From Rhodococcus rhodnii NBRC 100604 (GTDB taxonomy: Bacteria > Actinomycetota > Actinomycetes > Mycobacteriales > Mycobacteriaceae), in the NCBI RefSeq assembly GCF_001894925.1, contig NZ_BCXD01000011.1, forward strand, positions 62,001 to 126,000: DNA of 64,000 nucleotides, written 5' to 3'. The position numbers and the translations under genes were made by a program. Positions 18,136 to 27,149 of the stretch are shown here, in pieces (the stretch's first letter is position 1; each line of letters opens with the position of its first letter). The notes beneath the pieces were generated by a model. It worked only from the letters and a program-made list of their open reading frames with translations. It ran no database searches and was not told where the DNA came from.

Positions 18136-19620
18136 TCAGCCTTTCGGGATCGCCAGATACTTGTATTCGAGGAACTCGTCGATACCGATTCGCCCGCCCT
18201 CGCGGCCGAGCCCCGACTGCTTCACCCCGCCGAACGGTGCCGCGGGATTGGACACGAGGCCGGTGTTGAGGCCGACCATGCCGACCTCCATCCGGTCGCT
18301 CAGCCGCAGTGCCCGGTCGATGTCCTGCGTGAACAGGTATCCGACGAGCCCCCAGTCGGTGTCGTTCGCGACGCGGACGATGTCGTCCTCGTCGTCGAAC
18401 GGATACACCGCTGCGACGGGGCCGAAGATCTCGGTCGACGTCATCTCCGAGGCGAGATCGACATCGGTGAGGACCGTCGGCGCGTAGAAGTAGCCGCGTC
18501 CCGTCGCCGGTTCGCCGCCGAGCGCGACACCGGCCCCGCGCTCCACCGCGTCGGCCACGAGCCGCTCCACCTTCGCGACGGCCGCCGCATCGATCAGTGG
18601 TCCCACGTCGGTCCCGTCGTCACGGCCGTCCCCGACCGTGAGCGCACCCATCCGCGCCGCGAGCTTGTCGGTGAACTCCGCTGCCACCGAACGATGCACG
18701 TAGAACCGGTTGGCCGCCGTGCACGCCTCACCCATGTTGCGCAGCTTCGCGACCATCGCACCGTCGACGGCCTTGTCGAGATCGGCGTCGGCACACACGA
18801 TGAACGGTGCGTTGCCGCCGAGCTCCATCGACGTCCGCATGACAGTCGTCGCAGCCTGCTTCAGCAGGATCTTGCCGACCTCCGTCGAACCGGTGAAGCT
18901 GATCTTGCGGGCGAGACCACCCTCGAGCCAGGGGCCCACGACACCCGCCGCGTCCGTCGTCGTGACCGTGTTGAGGACGCCCGGCGGGAGCCCGGCCTCC
19001 TCGAGAATCGCGGTGAGTTTCAGTGCGGTGAGCGGGGTCTGCGGCGCCGGCTTGAAGACCATCGTGCAGCCCGCCGCGATGGCAGGCCCGATCTTCCGGG
19101 TTCCCATCGCGAGCGGGAAGTTCCACGGCGTCACCAGCACACACGGCCCGACCGGCACGCGATCGACGATGATGCGGTTCTTCCCGTCGCCCGTCGTCGT
19201 GGTGTCGCCCGAGATCCGCACGGCCTCCTCGGAGAACCACCGGAAGAACTCGGCGCCGTACGTGACCTCGCCGCGCGCCTCGGCGAGCGGCTTGCCCATC
19301 TCGATCGTCATGATCTTGGCGAGATCGTCGGCGCGGTCGAGAATCAGTTCGTAGGCGCGGCGCAGGATCTCGCTGCGCTCGCGCGGAGGGGTCCGGGCCC
19401 ACTCGTCCTGCACGCGGGCCGCCGTCTCGATCGCGCGCTGTCCGTCGTCGGGACCGGCGTTCGCGACGGACGCGACGGCCGTTCCCGTCGCCGGGTTCTC
19501 GACGTCGAACGTCGCACCCGACGACGCCGGCGACCACTGCCCGTCGATGTAGAGCTCGGTGGGCACGCTCGGCAGTTCACGGGCGTACTGCATTCGGTCG
19601 CTGTCGGTCTCGGCGGTCAT
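18136..19620 (-). CDS. Aldehyde dehydrogenase, succinate-semialdehyde dehydrogenase-like
   Basis: A 494-residue NAD(P)-dependent aldehyde dehydrogenase. The catalytic Glu is in MELGGNAPFIV and the nucleophilic Cys in NMGEACTAANRFYV; the NAD(P)-binding TPWNFPLAMGTRKIGPA and FTGSTEVGK segments precede them. The pattern is closest to the GabD group, oxidising an omega-semialdehyde such as succinate semialdehyde to the acid. Its neighbours, a class III omega-aminotransferase upstream and the GntR gene seven bases downstream, support amine-to-semialdehyde-to-acid catabolism. The ATG at 19620 overlaps the preceding stop by four bases (ATGA). Confidence 0.93.
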   Translation of the reverse strand: MTAETDSDRMQYARELPSVPTELYIDGQWSPASSGATFDVENPATGTAVASVANAGPDDGQRAIETAARVQDEWARTPPRERSEILRRAYELILDRADDLAKIMTIEMGKPLAEARGEVTYGAEFFRWFSEEAVRISGDTTTTGDGKNRIIVDRVPVGPCVLVTPWNFPLAMGTRKIGPAIAAGCTMVFKPAPQTPLTALKLTAILEEAGLPPGVLNTVTTTDAAGVVGPWLEGGLARKISFTGSTEVGKILLKQAATTVMRTSMELGGNAPFIVCADADLDKAVDGAMVAKLRNMGEACTAANRFYVHRSVAAEFTDKLAARMGALTVGDGRDDGTDVGPLIDAAAVAKVERLVADAVERGAGVALGGEPATGRGYFYAPTVLTDVDLASEMTSTEIFGPVAAVYPFDDEDDIVRVANDTDWGLVGYLFTQDIDRALRLSDRMEVGMVGLNTGLVSNPAAPFGGVKQSGLGREGGRIGIDEFLEYKYLAIPKG

Positions 19621-22521
19621 CGCTGGGCCTTCCGGGTGGTGTCGTCGCGCGGAGTGGATTCGTCTGCGCGGGGATCGAGGATCTGGGCGAGATGGACCGA
19701 GTCGCGGCCGGGATCGAGGTGACGGACCTGCATGTGACACGAGAATCCATCGGTGAGCACCTGCGCGGTGTCGGCTCGCAACGCGGGTGCGAGAGCCTGT
19801 TCTGCGACCTTCATGCTCGTCTCGTAGTGCTCCTTCTCGAAGCCGAAATTGCCGGCCACACCGCAGCACCCGGTTGCTTCGCGGACACGCTCGACGCCCA
19901 CCGCCTTCAGCGCCGCGCGCTGCGTCGACGCCCCGAACGCGGCGTACTCGTGGCAGTGCGTCTGGACCGTCACCGATTCGGGGACGCTCGTGGTCGGGCG
20001 CCAGCCGTCGCCGGTGAGCCGGACGACGTGATCGGCGAAGCTGCGCACCCGGTCGGCGACCCGGCGCGCCGCGTCGGTGTGGACGAGTTCGGGCAGATCC
20101 TTGCGCAGGGCCGCCGCGCAACTGGGTTCGAGCACCACGATCGGGCGGTCGGTTCCGTCGTCGAGAGCCGCCGCCGCATCGGCCAACAGCGAACGCGCGG
20201 TGTCGAGTTGGCCCGTCGAGATGTAGGTCAGGCCGCAGCACGCGTCGGCGCGGCAGTCGGCGCTCTGGTCGGCGTCGCCGAGCACACGTCGCGCGGCATC
20301 GATCACCTCCGGACGGAACGCTCGGGTGAACGTGTCGGCGAACAGGACGACGTCCGCATCCGCCACGCGGTCGCCCACCGCGCGCCGGACCTCCTTGCGC
20401 GAGGCGAAGCGCGGGAGTTCCCTGGCGTCCGTCAGCCCGCCGAGTCGTGCACCGAGTTTCGCGAGAGACGGCATCGCGGCGAGCCGATTGACGAGTGGAG
20501 CCGAGCGCTCCACGAGCTCGAGCCATCGGGGCAACCACCCCAGCGAATAGTGCGAGAGCGGGCGGCGGTGCGTCTCGTAGTAGTGGTGATAGAACTCCGA
20601 CTTGTACGTCGACATGTCCACCCCTACCGGACAATCCGTCGAGCATGCCTTGCACGACAGGCACAGGTCGAGCGACTCGCGGACGTCCTCGCTGGCCCAG
20701 CCGTCCGCGACGGTCGGTGCGCTGCGCACCATCTCCTGCAGCGCACGGGCACGTCCCCGGGTCGAATCCTTCTCGTCGCGGGTGGCCCGGTAGCTCGGGC
20801 ACATCACGCCGCCCGTGTCCGCGCGGCAGCGGCCGACACCGATGCAGCCCTGCACGGCGTGCACGAAGTCCGCGACGGGGACGGGCCGGCTCGGCGTGAG
20901 ATCGAAGCTGGTCTGCCACTCCCGGGGACTGACGCCGTCCTGCGAGAGGTCCGCCGTCAGCGGTCGCGCGTCGACGATCTGGTGTGGGTTGAGGATGCCC
21001 TGCGGGTCCCAGATCCGCTCGAACATCGTGAACGCCTCCATCATTCGTGACGAGTACATGAGCGGGAGGAGTTCCGAGCGTGCGCGGCCGTCGCCGTGCT
21101 CGCCGGACATCGATCCCCCGAACTCGACACAGAGCTGCGCGGCACGGCGGATGAACTGCGCCATCGTGTCGCGGCCCTCGGGTGTCCGCTGATCGAAGTC
21201 GATCCGGATGTGCATGCACCCGGCACCGAAGTGGCCGTAGAAGATTCCGGTGAGCCCGAACTCGTCGAGCAATGCGGTGATCGCGAGGAGGTAGTCGGCG
21301 AGCCGCTCGGGCGCGACGGCGGAATCCTCCCAGCCCGTCCACGATTCGCCGCCCTCCTCGAGGCGGCCCGACAGACCGGCACCGTCCTCGCGGACGCGCC
21401 ACAACGAGGCGCGTTCGGCTGGGTCGTCGACCTGCCGGGCGTCGACGACGCGGCCGTCGGCACGCAGCTTCTCGAGCAGCTCGTCCCTGCGCTCGCGGAC
21501 CTGGCCGAGGTCGTCGCCGTCGAGCGAGACGTACAGCCAGGCCTCGCCGTCCGGGAGTCCGACGACGGCGTCGGCGCCCCGCCGCCATCGCATCGTGTCG
21601 ACGATCTTGGAGTCGATGCCTTCGAGTGCCGCCGGTTGGTAGCCGAGGATCGTCATCGTGTCGCGCGCGGCGTCCACGATGTCGCTGTACCCCAGGCACA
21701 ACAGGATCGCCGCAGGCGGAACGTTCACGAGGGCGACGGTCGCGGCCACCACGATCGCGCACGTTCCCTCGCTCCCGACCAGCGCGCGCGACGTCGAACC
21801 CGTTCTCGGGCAGCAGGTTCTGCAGATGGAAACCGGACACCTGACGCGGGATCCTGCCCAGTTCGAGCCGGAAGTCCGCGAGATACTCGGCGGTCAGCGC
21901 ACTCAGCTCGTCGGTGAGCCGCGCGGCTTCGTTCGCTGCCTCGGCGTCGGCCGGGTCGGTCGCGTGGATTCCGGTGCGCGTGGCCGTGACGCGGTGGCCC
22001 GACGCCGTCACCAGGTCGAGTGCGACGACGTGATCGGACGTCCGGCCGTAGCGCACGGAGTGATTCCCGCAGGCGTCGTTGCCGATGGCACCGCCCACCG
22101 TGGCGCGCGACTTGCTCGACGGGTCGGGCGCGAACGTCATCGCACCGTCCGACGCCGCGAGAATCTGTGCCTGGAGATCGGTGAGCACGATGCCCGGCTC
22201 CACCACGGCTGTCGACCCCTCGTACGACAGCACACGGTTCATGTACCGGGAGAAGTCGAGGACCACGCCCTCGCCGATCGCGTTGCCCGCCAGCGAGGTT
22301 CCGCCACCGCGCCCGACAACCGGCATACCGGCCGCACCGCACGCCCGGACGACGGCCGCCACGTCGTCCGCCGTGCGCGGGAAGACCACTCCGTAGGGTG
22401 GAACGCGGTAGTTCGAGGCGTCGTAGCTGTACTCGGCCCGGCGACGCGGCGACACGTCGAGTTCGATGCCCGCTGCGCGCAGTGACGCGACCAGATCGGC
22501 GGGTGCGGTGGTGTCCGTCAA
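19617..22521 (-). pseudogene. FAD-binding and Fe-S-binding oxidase (GlcD/D-lactate dehydrogenase type), split by a frameshift
   Basis: Together the two frames encode about 968 residues in the order FAD-binding PCMH domain, C-terminal oxidase domain, two 4Fe-4S clusters and cysteine-rich CCG domains. The first frame (22521 to about 21785) has VVGRGGGTSLAGNAIG and SRATVGGAIGNDACGNHS. The second (about 21790 to 19617) resumes with LVGSEGTCAIVVAATVALV and holds DLCLSCKACSTDCPVGVDMS and ATGCCGVAGNFGFEKEHYE. The junction is a GC-dinucleotide run at 21782-21790: one more GC unit would restore a single open frame. Intact homologues oxidise D-2-hydroxy acids with electrons to the respiratory chain. 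The TTG start at 22521 overlaps the aminotransferase stop (TTGA). Either a true slippage mutation or a sequence error. Confidence 0.85.
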
Positions 22522-23771
22522 CCGAGCGCCACCTTCATGGCGGCGCCGATGCGCTCGAGACCCTGCGCGATCTCGGTGTCGCTCACGTTCAGTGCGGGAA
22601 TGACGCGGACGACGTTGCCGTAGCCGCCGCACGTGAGCAGCAGCAGGTCCTGGTCGATCGCCGCCTGCTGCACACCGGCGGCGGCAGCGGCGTCGGGTTC
22701 GCCGTCGGCCGTGAAGAATTCGAGTCCCTGCATGAGACCTCGGCCGCGGACGTCCGCCAGGCCGGGGAACTGCGTCTGCAGGTCGCGGAGACCTGCATTG
22801 AGCTGATCGCCTCGGGCTGCGGCGTTCTCGACCAACTTCTCGTCGCGGATCACGTCGAGGGTGGCGACGCCCGCCGCAGCGGCGACGGCGTTGCCGCCGT
22901 AGGTACCGCCCTGCGATCCTGGCCACGCCTTGCCCATCGTCTCGGCGGAGGCGGCGATCGCGGAGATCGGGAAGCCCGAGGCGATGCCCTTCGCGGTGAT
23001 GAGGATGTCGGGGCTCGCCGCGGACCACTGGTGTCCCCAGAACTTTCCGGTCCGGCCGACGCCGGCCTGCACCTCGTCGAAGATCAGCGCGATGCCGTGC
23101 CGATCGGCGCGCTCGCGCAATCCTTCGAGGAAGGCGACCGGGGTCGGCAGGTAGCCACCGTCGCCGAGCACGGGTTCGATGAGGAACGCCGCGGTGTCGG
23201 CGGGCGTCGAGATCGACTGCAGCAGATAGTCGAGTTCCTTCAGCGCGAACGCGACCGCCGTCTCCTCGTCCCAGCCGTAGCGCAGCGCGTACGGGAACGG
23301 GGCGATGTGGACGCCTGCCATGAGCGGCGCGAATCCGGAGCGGAACTTGGTGCCCGCCGTCGTCAGCGACGCCGCGGCGACGGTGCGGCCGTGGAAGCCA
23401 CCGTGGAACGCGATGATGTTCGGGCGTCCCGTCGCCATGCGGGCCAGACGGACGCAAGCCTCGACGGCTTCGGCGCCCGTCGTGGCGTAGAAGACGGAAT
23501 CGAGCCCGGCAGGGAGGTATTCGCCGAGCCTCTCGGTGAGCTGCAGCAACGGCTTGTGCATCACGGTCGTGTACTGGGCGTGGATGATCGAACCGACCTG
23601 CTCACGTGCGGCCTCGACGACGCGCGGGTGGCAGTGGCCGGTGCTCGTGACGCCGATACCGGTCGTGAAATCGAGGTAGTCGCGGCCGTCGGTGCCGTGA
23701 ATCCAGCTACCGAGCGCATGGTCGACCACCACTGGGGTGGCCTGCTTGAGGACGGGGCTCAGGGTGGTCAT
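22518..23771 (-). CDS. Class III PLP-dependent aminotransferase (4-aminobutyrate / omega-amino acid type)
   Basis: A 417-residue fold-type I enzyme transferring an omega-amino group to a keto acid and producing a semialdehyde. The PLP lysine is in DILITAKGIASGFP and the preceding FDEVQAGVGRTGKFWG is the class III hallmark; TTGAEAVEACVRLAR binds the phosphate. It begins the minus-strand operon (aminotransferase, FAD oxidase, aldehyde dehydrogenase, GntR, hydroxyacid dehydrogenase), all linked by stop-start overlaps or gaps below ten bases. Operator copy 3 lies 30 bases upstream of the ATG at 23771, so it is likely under direct GntR repression. The amino donor is unknown. Confidence 0.93.
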   Translation of the reverse strand: MTTLSPVLKQATPVVVDHALGSWIHGTDGRDYLDFTTGIGVTSTGHCHPRVVEAAREQVGSIIHAQYTTVMHKPLLQLTERLGEYLPAGLDSVFYATTGAEAVEACVRLARMATGRPNIIAFHGGFHGRTVAAASLTTAGTKFRSGFAPLMAGVHIAPFPYALRYGWDEETAVAFALKELDYLLQSISTPADTAAFLIEPVLGDGGYLPTPVAFLEGLRERADRHGIALIFDEVQAGVGRTGKFWGHQWSAASPDILITAKGIASGFPISAIAASAETMGKAWPGSQGGTYGGNAVAAAAGVATLDVIRDEKLVENAAARGDQLNAGLRDLQTQFPGLADVRGRGLMQGLEFFTADGEPDAAAAAGVQQAAIDQDLLLLTCGGYGNVVRVIPALNVSDTEIAQGLERIGAAMKVALG

Positions 23772-23797
23772 GAGTACCCATGGTCATCGGCAAGTCG

Positions 23798-23815
23798 TCG
23801 ATTGTCAACAATCGA
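23798..23815. promoter_or_regulatory. GntR-type operator, copy 3
   Basis: TCGATTGTCAACAATCGA is an 18-bp inverted repeat with 8-bp arms around CA. Its core is identical to operator copy 1. It lies just upstream of the aminotransferase operon, which contains the GntR gene itself, giving negative autoregulation. Confidence 0.78.
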
Positions 23816-23927
23816 CAGGGGGTGACGGCGACTTGTTGAGCCCCTTCGCGAGCACCCACACCGCGGAGCGACGTCACTCTCCCCGAGCGCTAGAGTGCTC
23901 TCCGACGACCAGACCGAGGGGGATCAC

Positions 23928-24251
23928 GTGTCGGAACTGAAGCTCGATGAGGGCACCATCGAACAATGCGTCGCCATCTGCGATCGGATGCTGGACAAGC
24001 TGATGCTGGCTCGAGGGCGCGCTTCGGTGACCCTTCGCGCCGATGGTTTCGGCACTCTCCCATCGGCGCTCCAACTCGCTGCAGGGTACGAACGAAAAGC
24101 GCAGGAGGTCGCTGAGACCTTGAACCACTACATCGCCGCCGTGCGCGCGATGCGTGAAGCGTTCGAACAAGGTGGGTTGGCCTACGCCGATGCCGATAGT
24201 CGAGTCTCGAGCGTATTGCGGAGCATCGACAGCGGTGGTGGTCGGGCATGA
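23928..24251 (+). CDS. Small helical protein, WXG100/ESX-like, first gene of a type VII-type trio
   Basis: A 107-residue protein predicted to be almost wholly helical: a first helix (DEGTIEQCVAICDRMLDKLMLA), a break at RADGFGTLPSA, and a second long helix (YERKAQEVAETLNHYIAAVRAM). This helix-turn-helix layout at about 100 residues resembles WXG100 proteins, with GFG in the turn instead of WXG. The GTG at 23928 has AGGGGGA upstream. It overlaps the DUF3558 lipoprotein gene by four bases (ATGA) and a PPE-like gene follows, a gene set seen beside type VII secretion substrates. No ESX machinery genes are in the window. Confidence 0.68.
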   Translation: MSELKLDEGTIEQCVAICDRMLDKLMLARGRASVTLRADGFGTLPSALQLAAGYERKAQEVAETLNHYIAAVRAMREAFEQGGLAYADADSRVSSVLRSIDSGGGRA

Positions 24252-24817
24252 GCCGCAAGACCCGGGCAATCGCACTGCTTTCCGCCTCGATGATGCTCAG
24301 CGCAGCATGCTCGACCGAGGCCGAAACGCCTGGCGCTGACTCATCGGCGGAGCGACCGCTCCCCACGGAGGCCGATGGTGCCGAAAGCCCACAACGCTCC
24401 GAGATCGCATTCGATCCGTGCTCCGATATCCCTTCGACGTTGCTGGGGGAATTGGGCTACGACCCCGGCACTCAGGACACGTCGAAGTTCGATCCCGGCA
24501 ACTACGAATTCCGCAGCTGCATGTGGCTTTCGATCTCTCGGCAGTATTCGCTCGGCGTCATGGCAGGGAACGTGACGTTTGCGGAGGAACAGGCCAAGAA
24601 CGCAGCGTATTCCACCGCTGTCGATGTAGCGGGCCGAGAAGCGATCATCGGCAACGAGCCGGCGGAGAACGACACTTGTTTCGTCTCGATGCGTACCGAC
24701 TTCGGGATCGTCATCGTCACCCGAATCGACTTCGACCTGCCGATGGAAGGCGCCACACCCGAGCAGCGTTGCGACGGCATCATGGCCGAGGCGGAGGCGA
24801 TCGAGGCACTGCTCTGA
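24248..24817 (+). CDS. DUF3558 family lipoprotein
   Basis: A 189-residue exported lipoprotein. The signal segment AIALLSASMMLSAAC ends in a lipobox (LSAAC, Cys21). A Pro/Glu-rich linker is followed by the DUF3558 domain, with FDPCSDIPSTLLGELGYDP and two further cysteines (FRSCMWLS, NDTCFVSM, PEQRCDG) likely forming disulfides outside the cell. The function of DUF3558 is unknown; it is common in mycolic-acid bacteria, often near type VII secretion substrates. Codon use here is less GC-extreme than in neighbouring genes. Confidence 0.88.
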   Translation: MSRKTRAIALLSASMMLSAACSTEAETPGADSSAERPLPTEADGAESPQRSEIAFDPCSDIPSTLLGELGYDPGTQDTSKFDPGNYEFRSCMWLSISRQYSLGVMAGNVTFAEEQAKNAAYSTAVDVAGREAIIGNEPAENDTCFVSMRTDFGIVIVTRIDFDLPMEGATPEQRCDGIMAEAEAIEALL

Positions 24818-24901
24818 GCTCCGAGTACGCGATGCCACCGAGACCTCGGTAGGATCCACCGACACGGGGAGCGTCACAAGATCACCAAGGGGGATCGATC
24901 C

Positions 24902-26323
24902 ATGTCGGACGACAAAAACACCGGCCAGCCGAATACTCCGTACTACGGGGCGCCGACCACGTTCGACATGCCTACGCGAGGCGCTTCGGCGCCGCTCCCG
25001 CCCGACCTCACACCGAGTCCCGCACCGACTGGAGTCCTGCCCGACTCGGCACACTTCTCACCGGCCAGCGCAGGCCCCGACGACGGGCTTCGCTCGGATG
25101 CCGCGCTGCTCGCCGAACGTTCGCATCTCGAACACGATCCCGCATACATCGGGGACGTCGAGAACTACAGCGCGATGGAACATGCCGACCTCGTCGCCCA
25201 CGTTCAGGCGATCGACACCGGCGTCATCGGCGCACTCGGCGACGCGTACAAGCAACTCTCCGCCGATCTCGACATCGCCTGGGACGTCCTCGCGCTCCGT
25301 CGCATCCTCGGCGATGGCAGTTGGACCGGCGACGCGGCATCCGCTGCAGAGTCGGCGCTCGCCACCTTCGGTTCCGAGGTCAGCCGTCTCAACGACGCAC
25401 TCAACGGCGTCGGCCTGAAGCTCGACTACGCCGAGTCCACCGCGTCGGCCACGAAGATCGCGATGCCGCCGGTCCCCGAGGTCGTGGGACACCCGCTCCC
25501 CCTGGATGCATCGACCTACGCCGCGCGCCAGAAGCAGGCAGAAGGCGCCCGCCTCGAAGCGGTCCGGATCATGACGACGCTCTACGCACCCGGCTACGTC
25601 TCCTCGGGCTCGTCCGTTCCGTCGATGCCCAGGCCCAGCGAGATCGCTGGCCCCGGCAGCGGTGGCGGTGGCGGCATGGGGTCGCCCGGTGGATTCGGCG
25701 GCGGCAGTGGTGGTTTCAGCAACGGCACCGGGCAGCACTCCGCTTCGTCGACGCCGACCGACGCAATGCCGGCAGCCGACGACGCCGCATCCACCCAGGC
25801 CGCATCCGCAGACGGCGCCCCTGCCGGCACCCAGCCTGCGAGCGCAGGAGGAACTGCGCCCGGCGCCGCCACGACATCCGCCGCGTCGTCCCCCTACGCG
25901 TACGGTGCCACTCCTTCAGGAACCTCCAACGGCACAGGAACCTCGAACGCGCAAGGCGCCGGAATCTACGGAGGCGGCGGTCACGGATCCGGCGGTGGCG
26001 GTGGCTTCGTCGGAGGTGCGGCGGGAGGCGGCGGCGCACGTCGCTCGAACGAACGCGAGGCTCCGAGTGCGGCGTCCGGGGCCATCCCGGGTGCTGCGGC
26101 GGGCGCAGCCGCCGCAGCAGGCGCGAACATGGCGAAGTCGGGTATGGGACTCGGCCGTCCAGGCACGGGAATGGCGCCGATGATGGCGGCGGCACCGGGC
26201 GCCCGCGCCAACGGCGCCGAGGACACGGAACACGAGACCCCGAGCTACCTCGTCACAGTGGAGAACGGCAACGAATTGGTCGGCGAGATCGCACCCGTCG
26301 CTCCCCCGGTTCTCGGAGCCTGA
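24902..26323 (+). CDS. PPE-like / type VII secretion-associated protein with Gly-rich tail
   Basis: A 473-residue protein. Residues about 75-230 form a helical domain with SYS-like ENYSAMEHADLVAHV and a WXG turn in GDGSWTGDAASAAESAL, followed by another helical stretch; this is a PPE/WXG-like type VII substrate architecture. Residues about 250-430 are low complexity (Gly, Ser, Ala, Thr, Pro), with GGGGG and GSGGGGGF runs, and the C-terminus is a short ordered tail ending LVGEIAPVAPPVLGA. The start ATG at 24902 follows AAGGGGGATC. It is probably secreted or surface-exposed as partner of the small protein at 23928. Confidence 0.75.
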   Translation: MSDDKNTGQPNTPYYGAPTTFDMPTRGASAPLPPDLTPSPAPTGVLPDSAHFSPASAGPDDGLRSDAALLAERSHLEHDPAYIGDVENYSAMEHADLVAHVQAIDTGVIGALGDAYKQLSADLDIAWDVLALRRILGDGSWTGDAASAAESALATFGSEVSRLNDALNGVGLKLDYAESTASATKIAMPPVPEVVGHPLPLDASTYAARQKQAEGARLEAVRIMTTLYAPGYVSSGSSVPSMPRPSEIAGPGSGGGGGMGSPGGFGGGSGGFSNGTGQHSASSTPTDAMPAADDAASTQAASADGAPAGTQPASAGGTAPGAATTSAASSPYAYGATPSGTSNGTGTSNAQGAGIYGGGGHGSGGGGGFVGGAAGGGGARRSNEREAPSAASGAIPGAAAGAAAAAGANMAKSGMGLGRPGTGMAPMMAAAPGARANGAEDTEHETPSYLVTVENGNELVGEIAPVAPPVLGA

Positions 26324-26348
26324 CGGCGATCGCAGTACGAATCTGCTA

Positions 26349-26972
26349 CTACGGCACCGGCTTTCCCCGTAGCGCCTGCAACCGACGCACGAACTCCTCG
26401 TCCGCGAACGGAATGACGATCGCCGAACCGTCCGAGGCGACCTCCGGCCCCGCCAGACCGCGCCGGGCCACCCTCGACAGCAACAGACCACCGAGCGTCG
26501 CGAAGAGCGCCGTGAAGAACCCGATCGACGCCAGACCGAGGTACCCCTCATTGCCGTTCAGGATCACCCCGACGAACGCGAGCGCACCCGCCGCGGCAGC
26601 CACATAGAGCGTCCAGGCCGCGACACGCCACCACCTTCCCTGACCGAGACATCGCTTGCACCGTGGCCATTCGAGAGTCGCCTGGAACACTGGCCCGGCG
26701 TTCCTTGCATGCTCGATCGCGTCCGCCATACCGAACAAAAGGTGGTTGTGCAGCGGCTTGCCGCTTGCGTGGTCGGGGTGATGGGAAAAGGCCATCACGA
26801 CAGGACGGTCCACCTCTGTTCGGCCGTGGTTCGCACACACCGACGGCAACTCCTCGGCGGCCTCGAGCATCGTGTGTGCCAGTCGGTCCGCCAACTGCGG
26901 AAAACGCTGTGGCCCCAGTTCACGCCGTCGCACCGCGAGGTGCACGTTCGAGTAGAGAATCTTCCTCCCCAT
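26349..26972 (-). CDS. Membrane protein of unknown function with zinc-ribbon-like CxxC
   Basis: A 207-residue protein. The N-terminal 90 residues are polar with several His and one Cys (SVCANHG; SHHPDHASGKPLHNHL), then WPRCKRCLGQGRWW gives a CxxC pair just before two hydrophobic segments (about 112-132 and 139-161). The C-terminal cytoplasmic tail ends LQALRGKPVP. I recognise no family. The ATG at 26972 is chosen as the first Met of the conserved-looking MGRKILYSNVHLAV; an in-frame GTG at 27023 would add 17 residues. It converges with the PPE-like gene and is divergent from the TY-Chap-like gene. Confidence 0.65.
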   Translation of the reverse strand: MGRKILYSNVHLAVRRRELGPQRFPQLADRLAHTMLEAAEELPSVCANHGRTEVDRPVVMAFSHHPDHASGKPLHNHLLFGMADAIEHARNAGPVFQATLEWPRCKRCLGQGRWWRVAAWTLYVAAAAGALAFVGVILNGNEGYLGLASIGFFTALFATLGGLLLSRVARRGLAGPEVASDGSAIVIPFADEEFVRRLQALRGKPVP

Positions 26973-27149
26973 GCGGGCAGCGTATGGTGCCGCGACGCGA
27001 GGCGGACGACCGGAATCGACCACGCCCGCCTACGTCACAACGCTGCACCGTTCGGTGCGTCGGCGAGCGTGTGTCGGCGGTCGGGTTTATGTTCGGTGCA
27101 CAGGTTCGAGGGAGCACGAGTACCCGACCCGATCACGAGGGGGTTCGAC

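Noticed and set aside
18136-23457. A 1773-codon minus-strand open frame spanning several genes
   Set aside because: It is the aldehyde dehydrogenase frame joined, without an intervening stop, to shadow sequence and to the N-terminal half of the FAD oxidase. High GC removes stop codons; start sites and overlaps show separate genes.
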